DNA of 64,000 nucleotides from Fulvivirga marina (GTDB taxonomy: Bacteria; Bacteroidota; Bacteroidia; Cytophagales; Cyclobacteriaceae): the NCBI RefSeq assembly GCF_016775155.1, contig NZ_JAEUGD010000042.1:248001-312000 (forward strand), given 5' to 3'. Under the pieces are notes generated by a model. The model ran no database searches and was not told the origin of the DNA. It saw only the letters and a list, made by a program, of their open reading frames with translations. Both the position numbers and the translations under genes were made by a program. This document shows positions 26,297 to 35,244 of this stretch, piece by piece (the first letter of the stretch is position 1; each line of letters starts with the position of its first letter).

Positions 26297-28966
26297 ATGT
26301 TAATCAGGTTTCTCCTTAGTTTTAGTATAGCCTTTTGTTCGATTGCTACTGAACAATCAGTTGCTGGTGGGGAGGCATTTCAGCAGCGAATAGATGAGCT
26401 TATCAAACAGGATAGCCTAGATGCGTTTATTTACACTTATCTGGATGAATTTCTGAAAGATCCGACTTACGAGCGTCTCTATTTATTTGAAGAGGCAGAT
26501 GAGAAACAGTGGAGAGATCCCAAAAATAAGCAGGAGTACCTAGCCAGTACCATTTTTCTATGCAATAAGGGTTATTATCTCTTGCAGTACAGTCTAGTTG
26601 ATGAGGCGGTAAGGGCCTATGAGATAGCCTGGAGTTATGATCAGAGGTTCGCTATTGATGGGTTTGATATTATTGAATATTGTCTCAAACCATTGGGGAA
26701 TGCCTACAGTATACTTGGGGATTATGCTAGTGCAGAAAGTATTATTAAGAGCTATTTACTAGAGGCTCAAAAGAAAGGGTTGAGAGATCAGCAAGTTTCG
26801 GCATTGATTAACCTGTCCATTGTTTATCATGATACAGGCAAAAATAAGGAGGCAATAGAGGTTTTAAGCACGGCCCGAAATAGCAGTCCGGGAAAGGCGG
26901 GCCTTGTCTATTCTAACCTTGCGAAAAATTACCTGAATATAAATGAGCTTACAGAAGCCAGGGCATATGCCCTGAAAGCTGCTCAGGCTTTTGAAAAAAT
27001 GGAGGCAGTGGAAGATTTAGGTTATTTAACCAATGTATATAGCATACTGTCATCAATCAGCCTAATGAAAGGCGATAGTGCGGAAGCCTTGAACTATTTG
27101 GGTAAAGCAAGACATTTAATGGAAGCTCATCCATTGGTAAAGTCAAGGGAGTATGCAAAAGTGATTGTGCTGGAGGCTGGGATACTTTCTGCGATGGGTG
27201 ACTATGGTGGTTCTTTAAATAATTATAACCAGGCGCTTCAGCAGTTGATCCCTCAGTTTAAACCGTACAAATGGTTTCCCTCTGAGGAGATGTTGTATGC
27301 AGAGAATACGTTCAAAGAGATATTTGATGGTATGGCGAATGTTTTTGTATCACTTGATTCGCCGGATCAGGCCATTACCTGCTACAAGAAGAGTTTTAGT
27401 GTAGAGGAAAGGTTGAAGCAAAACTATGGATACAATGAGTCCAAGTACTTGCAGCAGGGCGAGAACCGCTGGCGTGCAGAGCAGATGCTGGCGTTATTTT
27501 ATAGGTTATTTGTATTGACTAAAGACATTCGGTATATCAGAGAAGCCTTTGAGGTGGCTGAAATGACCAAGTCAATAGCGCTTAAAGATAAATTGTATAA
27601 TCGAATGGCATGGGAAAGTTTTGCAGGAGACCCCTTATTCGTGAAAAGGAAGAAATTGGCTTTGCGCAGATCAAGGGCAGAAGCTGCTTTGGTGCAGGAG
27701 CAGCTAAAAGGGAAGCAGGCTGATATGGGCACTATTGAGTACCTGATGGACAGGAAGAACAAAGCTGCGATGGATCTAAAAGTGCTTGAAAGGAAAATGC
27801 CTGGTTTAGCTATTAAAAATAACGGGCAGACCAACCTCGATAGTTTACAGCACAAGGTGAGGCTTAATCAACTGACTTTAGTGGAGTATTTCTTTGGTAC
27901 AGAGGCTTTGTATGCATTTGTGTTTGATGGTTCATCTGTAAAAATGTATCGAAACAATGACATCGAGCAGGTTAGAGAGGCCGTAATCCAATATGGTGCT
28001 CAGTTTACTGATGAGGTAAAGATCAATGCTGCTCCGGATATCTTTGCAGGCCTTTCGCAGAGGTTATTTGGTATACTGCTTCCTTTCAGCGTTGATCATG
28101 GCTTGCTGATTATCCCTGATGGCCTGCTCAACTTTATTCCATTTGAAGCTCTGTTGACTGGTAAGCCTACTTCAGCAGACTTTAGTCAATGGCCCTGGCT
28201 GATCTATAAAAGCCCCGTTTTTTATCAGTATTCTGCAGCACTTTATTTGAACGATTTTCAAAGAGGGGAGCTTTCTGCTGATAAGGTACTGGGTTTTTTT
28301 CCGCGCTTTGCGGATACTGACCGCTACCTGAAATACTCGCAAAATGAGCTTGATGAGATACGTAAATATTTTGATGGCGATTTTCTTAGCAATAATGAGG
28401 CTACTAAGCAGGCTTTTATAAGCCGAGCTCCTGACTATCCGGTCATTCATCTTTCTACCCATGCGAAGCCTGGCGGCTTTCATGAGCCACCCTCTGTGGC
28501 TTTTGCGGATTCAGCATTGTATCTGCCTGAGGTGTTTGGTCTTGATTTAAATACCCGGCTGCTGGTGTTGGGTGCATGTGAAACTGGTATAGGAAAGCTT
28601 TATAAAGGTGAAGGGCCTTTGAGTTTGGCCACCGGCTTTTTACATGCCGGGGTAAATAATATAGTACTGTCATTATGGAAAGTAAATGATTACTCCACAT
28701 CAAGGCTAATGGCAAATTTTTACAGAAACTATAATGAAGAGCCATTGGCCTATGATGCTCTGCATCAGGCCAAGTTAGATTACCTGAAAGATAGAAACGT
28801 TGGTGTGGATAAAAAATCACCTTACTATTGGGCTCCATTTGTATATTATGGAGGTCATGATTCGGATGGTATAAATCAAGAGCTGGGATTCAGCCTTTAC
28901 ATGCTTTTTGTGGTAGTAGCAGTGGTTGGAGTGGGAGTATGGTCGTATTACCGGAAATTGAAGTGA
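26297..28966 (+). CDS. Secreted TPR-CHAT caspase-like protease with C-terminal membrane anchor
   Basis: The start ATG at 26297 gives a signal peptide (MLIRFLLSFSIAFCSIA); the frame open from 26231 overlaps the PKD gene and lacks this feature. The 889-residue product has about eight TPR units (residues 60-420), a coiled region, and a CHAT peptidase domain with the catalytic dyad His722 (VIHLSTHAK) and Cys761 (LVLGACETGIGKL), followed by GVNNIVLSLWKVND. A single membrane helix near residues 866-884 and a basic RKLK tail end the protein, so the protease should lie in the periplasm. CHAT enzymes are caspase relatives; the substrate is unknown. Confidence 0.88.
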   Translation: MLIRFLLSFSIAFCSIATEQSVAGGEAFQQRIDELIKQDSLDAFIYTYLDEFLKDPTYERLYLFEEADEKQWRDPKNKQEYLASTIFLCNKGYYLLQYSLVDEAVRAYEIAWSYDQRFAIDGFDIIEYCLKPLGNAYSILGDYASAESIIKSYLLEAQKKGLRDQQVSALINLSIVYHDTGKNKEAIEVLSTARNSSPGKAGLVYSNLAKNYLNINELTEARAYALKAAQAFEKMEAVEDLGYLTNVYSILSSISLMKGDSAEALNYLGKARHLMEAHPLVKSREYAKVIVLEAGILSAMGDYGGSLNNYNQALQQLIPQFKPYKWFPSEEMLYAENTFKEIFDGMANVFVSLDSPDQAITCYKKSFSVEERLKQNYGYNESKYLQQGENRWRAEQMLALFYRLFVLTKDIRYIREAFEVAEMTKSIALKDKLYNRMAWESFAGDPLFVKRKKLALRRSRAEAALVQEQLKGKQADMGTIEYLMDRKNKAAMDLKVLERKMPGLAIKNNGQTNLDSLQHKVRLNQLTLVEYFFGTEALYAFVFDGSSVKMYRNNDIEQVREAVIQYGAQFTDEVKINAAPDIFAGLSQRLFGILLPFSVDHGLLIIPDGLLNFIPFEALLTGKPTSADFSQWPWLIYKSPVFYQYSAALYLNDFQRGELSADKVLGFFPRFADTDRYLKYSQNELDEIRKYFDGDFLSNNEATKQAFISRAPDYPVIHLSTHAKPGGFHEPPSVAFADSALYLPEVFGLDLNTRLLVLGACETGIGKLYKGEGPLSLATGFLHAGVNNIVLSLWKVNDYSTSRLMANFYRNYNEEPLAYDALHQAKLDYLKDRNVGVDKKSPYYWAPFVYYGGHDSDGINQELGFSLYMLFVVVAVVGVGVWSYYRKLK

Positions 28967-29008
28967 AATTTTTTTGACTTTGTGCTTACGTAAGTAATAA
29001 AATATCCC

Positions 29009-29016
29009 TAATATTG
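29009..29016 (+). promoter_or_regulatory. -7 box of tRNA-Pro
   Basis: TAATATTG lies 11 bases before the tRNA and is the same octamer, followed by GC, as at the tRNA-Asn promoter. A clear -33 TTG at 20-base spacing is not seen; TTA occupies that position. Confidence 0.45.
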
Positions 29017-29027
29017 CGGTCCGGTTT

Positions 29028-29102
29028 CGGGATGTGGCGCAGTCCGGTTAGCGCACCACGTTAGGGACGTGGGGGCCGCTGGTTCGAATCCAGTCATCCC
29101 GA
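29028..29102 (+). tRNA. tRNA-Pro with gene-encoded anticodon AGG
   Basis: The 75-base gene folds into a full cloverleaf: acceptor CGGGATG/CATCCCG with C1-G72 and discriminator A, D-stem GCGC/GCGC, anticodon stem CCACG/CGTGG with loop TTAGGGA, and T-loop TTCGAAT. Loop position 34 is A, so the anticodon is AGG, reading CCU and, if A34 became inosine, other Pro codons. The C1-G72 and A73 identity elements agree with proline. CCA is not encoded. Confidence 0.92.
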
Positions 29103-29110
29103 CAGAAATT

Positions 29111-29143
29111 AAAGCAGAATCTGAAGAAGGTTCTGCTTTTTTA
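29111..29143 (+). terminator. Terminator after tRNA-Pro
   Basis: AAAGCAGAA and TTCTGCTTT form a perfect 9-base stem around an 11-base loop, followed by T-rich sequence. Confidence 0.88.
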
Positions 29144-29177
29144 TTTTCTAACAATACAGAGAACTAAGTTTGAATGG

Positions 29178-29996
29178 TTAATTTATTCTTCTAAATATTC
29201 TTTGGTTTAGGTCATAAAATTCAAAGCGTTCTTTGTCTATAATTGGCACAAGAGCATCAAAAAAGCCTATGATTAACAATCCTCCTGTGTTTAAACAGTC
29301 ATAAAATTTATTAAGTACTAACTTCTTGGCTCCACTATCAAAGTAGATCATAACATTCCTACAGAATATAATATCATACTTTTCATGATTTTGATCAGTA
29401 ATCAGATTGCTCACTTTGAATTTGACATCTCTAATTAAAGATAAATCCATTGCTCCTACTTTACCTTGTTGTTCATAATATTTTTCTAATGAACCCTGAC
29501 CTGCATATTTTAAATAATTATGATCATAATCTTGAAGTTTTAACAAATGATACTTTCCTTCTTGTGCGCTTTTTAATGCATCAGAATTCATATCAGAGGC
29601 CAGAGATCGCAACCTGCCTTCAAGTCCAATTTCACGAGTTAAAATATTTAGTGAAAAAACTTCTTCTCCTGTAGAACAGCCTGCATGCCATATTGATATA
29701 CTTTTTTTATCTCCAATCAATGTTGGCAATATATCTTTTAGTCTTATCCAAAAACCAGGGTCTCTGAACATTGCTGTTAAGCCCACTGATAATTCATTAA
29801 CAAAAGGACTTACAAACTCTTTTTCTTTAAGAATCTTAACCCACAGCTCATGAATAGAGTTTAATTTAAATACTGATAATGCCCTGATTATTCTTCGCTT
29901 CAGAGATTTAGGTTCATAACAAGTAAAATCAACGCCATGCCTCTGCATGATGGCTGCAGTTAAAGAATTGATTTCTTCATCAGATATATCTATCAT
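29178..29996 (-). CDS. cheR: Chemoreceptor glutamate methyltransferase CheR
   Basis: The 272-residue enzyme methylates glutamates of the chemoreceptor using S-adenosylmethionine. The N-terminal helical domain has TCYEPKSLKRRIIRAL, and the methyltransferase part has FRDPGFWIRLKDILP, the SAM motif IWHAGCSTGEEVFSLN and YDIIFCRNVMIYFD. The start overlaps the end of the PAS protein gene by four bases, and it is the last gene of the chemotaxis operon. No TPR extension or pentapeptide-binding feature is obvious. Confidence 0.95.
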   Translation of the reverse strand: MIDISDEEINSLTAAIMQRHGVDFTCYEPKSLKRRIIRALSVFKLNSIHELWVKILKEKEFVSPFVNELSVGLTAMFRDPGFWIRLKDILPTLIGDKKSISIWHAGCSTGEEVFSLNILTREIGLEGRLRSLASDMNSDALKSAQEGKYHLLKLQDYDHNYLKYAGQGSLEKYYEQQGKVGAMDLSLIRDVKFKVSNLITDQNHEKYDIIFCRNVMIYFDSGAKKLVLNKFYDCLNTGGLLIIGFFDALVPIIDKERFEFYDLNQRIFRRIN

Positions 29997-32878
29997 TTGG
30001 CGGCTATTTTTACAATCATCTCTTTATCAATAAGTATCATAAGTATTCTGGTGATGTCATTACCTGAATTCTTTATGGGATGGAAGACAGCCCTAAATAT
30101 TCTAATATTACCTTCCTGAGATACATGTGATATTATATCTTCCACTACCTGATCCCTTTCATTTTTTTTAACTATGTTGTTCATATGAGCAACACTGAAA
30201 TCTGTCTTGAAAAAATCACTTATAGGGCGGTTACGTAATTCAAGTTTTGATATTCCAAAATCATTATGAAATATTTGATTTGCCTTAGCGCATTTGCCTT
30301 CAGGGGTTAATTCTATTACCGGTACAGTATTTTTAAAAGCCCCTAACAACTGAGTATTATTTATTTCTCTTTCCTTTTCCAGTGTATTAAATTGGGCAAA
30401 CATTTTAAAGCTTTCAATTTCACCATTTGTAGACATCACCGGATTAAATGTTCCTAGTAGCCATAAATTTTTACCTTCTTTGGATTGCTGTTTAAATTGG
30501 CCTGTAAAAAAATGGCCTTCCATAAGGTTACTCCACATCATTTCATTTTGTGGCTTTTTGCTCTCCTCACTTGTTAGCAAAACCTCATACCCTTTACCTA
30601 GTAGGTCACTTAAATCATATCCGGAGATATCCAGATATACCTTGTTAGCATTTATAATTTTAGCGTCTTTATCAAACTCTAGAATGGCTATAGTTTTATT
30701 CAGTGTTTCTAAATGACTGCTTAACTCCTTTCTTTGATTTTCAGTTTGGATATGCAGCTCCTTTTCTTTTGTTACATCTGTGGCGTATTTTATTATTTTC
30801 ACGGTCTTTCCCTCAATATCAAGCAAAGGGTTGTAGACACCTCTCATCCATATTTCCTCTTTATCACGATTGATCCTCCGAAATTCTCGATTTATAAACT
30901 TTCCGGATTTAAGGTCTGCCCACAATTGTTTGTACTCAGGAGAGTTGATATCTTCTTTAGGGATCAGAATTTCATGATGTTTGCCTATTAATTCTTCCCT
31001 TTTGTAATTAACTATCTTTAGAAAATTATCATTTACCTCTATGATGTTCCCGTTTATATCAAATTCTATAACGGCATTTGATCTGTTAATAGCTTCTAAC
31101 TTATTTTTATAATCTAGTGCTGAGATTTTTGTTTCGGTAATATCGGCCTGAACTGAGATGTATTTATCTACTTCTCCATTTTCATTTTTTACAGGGTTTA
31201 TAGCCATAGACACCCAATAGGAATTTCCCTCTTTATCATAGTTTAAGATTTCTTCATATAAAGATTCTTCAGATTCAAGTTTTTTTCTAATTCTTGCTAA
31301 TGTGTCCTTATCAGTATTTTTCCCTTGTAAGACGTCACCTGGCTTCTTCCCAAACATATCATCCAGAGTATACTTAGTTAATCTTGTGAAACCAGGATTT
31401 ACATATTCCACAAGTCCTTCAGCATTGGTTATAATTACTGAATTATTGGTGTTATCTGCTACCAGGGATAACCGTTCGAATTCCTTTTCTTTTTCCTTTC
31501 TTGCAGTAATGTTAAGTAAGAGAACTAAAATTTTGGATAGGTTTCCTGAAGCATCCTTTACTCCTGAATAGTTGGCATTTAGCCAAACTACTTTACCTGA
31601 CTTTGATTTGATTTCAAGCTCACACTCATAGTTTTCACCTCCTTCCACTGAAGCCCAGAGATTTTCAATATGATTAGGAAGTAATAAGCTTGATCTATTT
31701 CTTAATTCATCAGTACTAAGGCCAATAATATTATTAATGCTTTCATTCGCAGTTATGATGTTGCCCTTTGTGTCAAACTCAACAAGACCTTGTGAGCTAT
31801 TAATAGCTGAAAAAAGTCCATCAATTTCAATCTTGCCCCTTTGGAGCTCTTCTTGAGTAGATTGAAGCTTCTCCATATGATGCCTCATTTCCTCTTCCTG
31901 AGATCTCAACTCTTCAGACATTTGCTGAGACTTAGCAAGAAGATTCTTTGTATGTTGGTTTATTTTAGCCGAAGAAACTGTAGAGGCTACTACTTCAGCT
32001 ACTTCTTTTAAAAATTCTACTTTATAGGGAGGTAATATTTCGAATGAAGCTAATTCAATTGCTCCGTAGCAAATATCATTTACTAAAAGTGGTACAATAA
32101 TAATATTATTGGGAGTTGCCTCTCCTAAACCAGATGTAATATTGATATAATCATCAGGAATATCTGTGAGGAAGATAATTTCTTTTTCAAGCATTACCTG
32201 ACCTATCAACCCTTGCCCCTCTTTAATTCTATTTTCTATAAATTTCTTTCTGTCATAGGCATAGCAAGCAGATAGCTCGAAAAATCGCTCATTCTCTTCT
32301 TCATACTGAACAAAAAAAGCGCCCTGATTTACCCCAACGTATTTTACCATATTACTAAGGATGATAAAGCTTAATTCCTTTAAGTCTTTATCATCTGTTC
32401 TTAATAGCTCACTAAATTTTGCCAACCCCTCATTTTGCCAACTTCTTCTTTTTTCCTCCTCATTTATTTTGATTTGATTCTCTGACAGGGCTACCAGTGT
32501 AGAACCAATGGGACCATTTACATCGAGGTGTTTAAACTGAAAGGTTTCATTACCGAGTGATTTAACAAAATCAATAACTTCCTGCATTTTGAAATGCATT
32601 GATTGGATGTGAAAAGTTATCTGAGAAAAAGACTCTGATACCTTTTGAACAGGAATTACCCCACTGTCAATCTGGGCTGAGAATTCCTTGAGATTTATAA
32701 GTTTATTTGCGATTTCATTCACTAACCAAAGTGTGGCTAAAAGACTTATTGCCAAAAATACAGTGGAAACAAGTGTATTATTTAATATATGTAGCGATGC
32801 AGCCGATATACAGGTAGATAACACAATCGCTATTATCAGAACGAGTACTTTTCTTCCTAGAAGCTTGAATTTTTTCAT
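29993..32878 (-). CDS. Membrane GAF and five-PAS sensor without output domain
   Basis: The 961-residue protein begins with two membrane segments (residues 8-28 and 32-52), followed by a linker, a GAF domain (about 150-310), a coiled coil (about 315-355), and five PAS domains (about 358-480, 480-600, 600-720, 725-845 and 845-960). Each PAS has the usual GxIxxxN core, for example FDTKGNIITANE, TNAEGLVEYVNPGF and FDINGNIIEVND. No kinase, methyl-accepting or cyclase domain follows. It sits between cheC and cheR, three bases after cheC, and its PAS domains resemble those of the receptor encoded upstream. It may sense for the array as a partner protein, which is inference. Confidence 0.85.
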   Translation of the reverse strand: MKKFKLLGRKVLVLIIAIVLSTCISAASLHILNNTLVSTVFLAISLLATLWLVNEIANKLINLKEFSAQIDSGVIPVQKVSESFSQITFHIQSMHFKMQEVIDFVKSLGNETFQFKHLDVNGPIGSTLVALSENQIKINEEEKRRSWQNEGLAKFSELLRTDDKDLKELSFIILSNMVKYVGVNQGAFFVQYEEENERFFELSACYAYDRKKFIENRIKEGQGLIGQVMLEKEIIFLTDIPDDYINITSGLGEATPNNIIIVPLLVNDICYGAIELASFEILPPYKVEFLKEVAEVVASTVSSAKINQHTKNLLAKSQQMSEELRSQEEEMRHHMEKLQSTQEELQRGKIEIDGLFSAINSSQGLVEFDTKGNIITANESINNIIGLSTDELRNRSSLLLPNHIENLWASVEGGENYECELEIKSKSGKVVWLNANYSGVKDASGNLSKILVLLLNITARKEKEKEFERLSLVADNTNNSVIITNAEGLVEYVNPGFTRLTKYTLDDMFGKKPGDVLQGKNTDKDTLARIRKKLESEESLYEEILNYDKEGNSYWVSMAINPVKNENGEVDKYISVQADITETKISALDYKNKLEAINRSNAVIEFDINGNIIEVNDNFLKIVNYKREELIGKHHEILIPKEDINSPEYKQLWADLKSGKFINREFRRINRDKEEIWMRGVYNPLLDIEGKTVKIIKYATDVTKEKELHIQTENQRKELSSHLETLNKTIAILEFDKDAKIINANKVYLDISGYDLSDLLGKGYEVLLTSEESKKPQNEMMWSNLMEGHFFTGQFKQQSKEGKNLWLLGTFNPVMSTNGEIESFKMFAQFNTLEKEREINNTQLLGAFKNTVPVIELTPEGKCAKANQIFHNDFGISKLELRNRPISDFFKTDFSVAHMNNIVKKNERDQVVEDIISHVSQEGNIRIFRAVFHPIKNSGNDITRILMILIDKEMIVKIAAK

Positions 32879-32881
32879 ATC

Positions 32882-33469
32882 CTAGTTGTCTAAGTCATTG
32901 ACTATTTCAAGTATGCGTTTGTCCATCTTCCAAAGAAAAATGGGTGATATCATTTTGTGATTTGCGAATAGGAATGTAGAATTTGTTAGAACATAATGAC
33001 CTTCATCTTCCAATTTAAGTGAGTTGTGGAAATCGGTCATATTATCAAATTTCAGTAACGCTGGAACATCTCCATAGATCCTTAAATTGAGCATGTTGGA
33101 GAGCTCAGTTATTACAGCTGCTGAAATGATGTTATCGATTTCTAATAGTATAATATTTTCATCTAAGGTTGAATTTGAACCAAATGAAGCAAGACTCATT
33201 TGAGAAATAGTGATTTTCTCTTTTTCATTAAAAATCAAATAGCTAACTCCACTTAATTGACCTATTATTTCAGTCTGAAGAATAGTAAGGTTATCCTGGT
33301 GATTATATTTCTTTAGTAAATAATTATGATCTGAGCATAATTCAACATGGGCTACTTCAATCATTACTTGCTGTCCTGTAAGCTTAGAAAAGGATACTGC
33401 GGCATTTCGGTAGCCTTTTGAAATGATTTCACTCATTAATAATTGTTCTTTTTCGGTTATCGTTATCAT
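32882..33469 (-). CDS. cheC: CheC-like phosphatase of CheY
   Basis: The 195-residue protein has two CheC-type helices. The second, LLEIDNIISAAVITELSNML, keeps the catalytic Glu110 and Asn113 of the ExxN motif. In the first, EIISKGYRNAAVSFSKL, the Glu14 remains but Asn is replaced by Ser17, so only one site looks intact. CheC removes phosphate from CheY and binds CheD, which fits the presence of cheD in the same operon. It lies 11 bases after cheA. Confidence 0.8.
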   Translation of the reverse strand: MITITEKEQLLMSEIISKGYRNAAVSFSKLTGQQVMIEVAHVELCSDHNYLLKKYNHQDNLTILQTEIIGQLSGVSYLIFNEKEKITISQMSLASFGSNSTLDENIILLEIDNIISAAVITELSNMLNLRIYGDVPALLKFDNMTDFHNSLKLEDEGHYVLTNSTFLFANHKMISPIFLWKMDKRILEIVNDLDN

Positions 33470-33480
33470 CAGCCAGGAAT

Positions 33481-35220
33481 TTAAATGGACAAAGCATTTT
33501 TAGTTGAGAAATTTCTTGAGAAGATCAGGTTGCTGATTTCCGCAACATTTAGAACTAGACATACGTGCCCATTTCCCATTATTGTGACTCCACTTATTAG
33601 CTTAACTTTATCAAATGGCCGCATTAATGGCTTTTCAACAATCTCCTTTTGTTGTAGAAGTTTGTCAACAACAAGCCCAATTGTGCGATTATTATATGAC
33701 ACAATAACAATATCAAGCTTCTTCTCAGGGTGGACTTCATTAAAGCTTTTATGCAAACTGTTAGGTCGGTAAACAGTTAGGTCGAGTATATCTTTCAGAA
33801 AAACAATTGATATTATGTTACCGAGATAGGTGGAAACAAGTCCGTTAGCAACTTTATGAATATCTGGTTTATAAAGTGATACTACTGCTTTAGTATAAGA
33901 TAGGGGTATCGCAAATGTTTCGCTATCTAATTCAAATAGCAATGTGCCTTTTACAGCCATTGAAGATGGTAGTCTTAAAGAGAAAGTAGTGCCAATGCCT
34001 TTTTTAGTATCTACCGATATATTTCCACCAATTGAATCTAATGCTTTTTTGACAACATCCATTCCAACTCCTCTGCCTGATATGGCTGTCACTTGATTCA
34101 TGGTACTAAAACCAGGTTCGAAAATTATCTGAACCATTTCATTATCGGATAATTGATTGGCATCATCTGGAGAAATAAGACCCTGTTTGATGGCTTTCTT
34201 TCTAGCTGCGTCAATGTCAATACCCGCTCCGTCATCAATTATCTCAATTATCACAGCATCACTTTCACTACGAGCACTTAGAGTAATTACTCCCTCTTCT
34301 TTTTTATTATTTTTCTTTCGTATTTCAGGTTTTTCAATCCCATGGCCAACTGAATTTCTGATCAGATGAATGAGAGAATCACTTATTATCTGGAGAATAT
34401 TTCTATCAATTTCAGTTTCTGTACCTTTAAGCACTAGTCCCACTTTCTTTTTCTCAAGATTAGCCGCATCTCTAACTACTCTATGGAATTTATTAAACAA
34501 AAAGCCAACCTGAACTAACCTAACATCCATTACAGAATATTGGAGATCTGAAGATATTCTATTGAGACGTGTGTATTCATTAGTCTTTACTACTCCAGAA
34601 TTAGAGGCAATTATTCTGTCTCTTTCAATTACCAATTCTTCAACCAGATTGAGAAGATTATCCAGCTTTCTCACTGGAACTTGAACGAGGTCTGAAAAGC
34701 TTATTTTTGAATTATCATTCTCAGGTTCTTCATCTAACGGATCAAAAATAGAATCTTCTTCAACCGATGTATCATTAGCTGGTGAAACATTATCTTCTAC
34801 ACTTTTTTCTTCTCCTGAAGATTTAGCTAATGCTTCATTTTTTGTAGTCCTTAAAAGGACTTCCATTTTCGTCTTTATCCCTCTAAATTTTACAGCTTTA
34901 TTATCTTTAATGGCATTTATTAACTTTCCAAGGGTGTCTAAAGCTTTAAATAATGTGGTGAAAATTGAATCTTCAAGCACCAATTTACCTTCTCTTGCTT
35001 CACCAAAAAGATCTTCTAAAATGTGGGAAAAATCCGACACATTTTTAAACCCCATTCCTGCTGCATTACCTTTTAATGTATGTGTAATTCTAAATATTGC
35101 ATTAATGGTTTTTTTATCGCCAGGGCTCTTCTCCAGTTGTGTCAATAGTCTATTCAACTCCTCATAATTCTCAAGAGCTTCAGCTAAAAATATTTCCTTA
35201 TATTCTTCTTCTTTAGACAT
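33481..35220 (-). CDS. cheA: Chemotaxis histidine kinase CheA
   Basis: The 579-residue kinase has an Hpt (P1) domain with phospho-accepting His47 in RITHTLKGNAAGMGF, an acidic linker (about 130-180), a dimerisation helix pair with VRKLDNLLNLVEELVIERDRI, an HATPase domain with the HLIRNSVGHGIE N-box and GRGVGMDVVKKALDSIGG, and a C-terminal CheW-like P5 domain. The linker shows no P2 (CheY-binding) domain, so the enzyme is shorter than the usual 650 residues or more. It couples receptor state to phosphorylation of CheY and CheB, both encoded just upstream. Confidence 0.95.
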   Translation of the reverse strand: MSKEEEYKEIFLAEALENYEELNRLLTQLEKSPGDKKTINAIFRITHTLKGNAAGMGFKNVSDFSHILEDLFGEAREGKLVLEDSIFTTLFKALDTLGKLINAIKDNKAVKFRGIKTKMEVLLRTTKNEALAKSSGEEKSVEDNVSPANDTSVEEDSIFDPLDEEPENDNSKISFSDLVQVPVRKLDNLLNLVEELVIERDRIIASNSGVVKTNEYTRLNRISSDLQYSVMDVRLVQVGFLFNKFHRVVRDAANLEKKKVGLVLKGTETEIDRNILQIISDSLIHLIRNSVGHGIEKPEIRKKNNKKEEGVITLSARSESDAVIIEIIDDGAGIDIDAARKKAIKQGLISPDDANQLSDNEMVQIIFEPGFSTMNQVTAISGRGVGMDVVKKALDSIGGNISVDTKKGIGTTFSLRLPSSMAVKGTLLFELDSETFAIPLSYTKAVVSLYKPDIHKVANGLVSTYLGNIISIVFLKDILDLTVYRPNSLHKSFNEVHPEKKLDIVIVSYNNRTIGLVVDKLLQQKEIVEKPLMRPFDKVKLISGVTIMGNGHVCLVLNVAEISNLIFSRNFSTKNALSI

Positions 35221-35244
35221 GACTATTTATGTTTAGACTTCATA

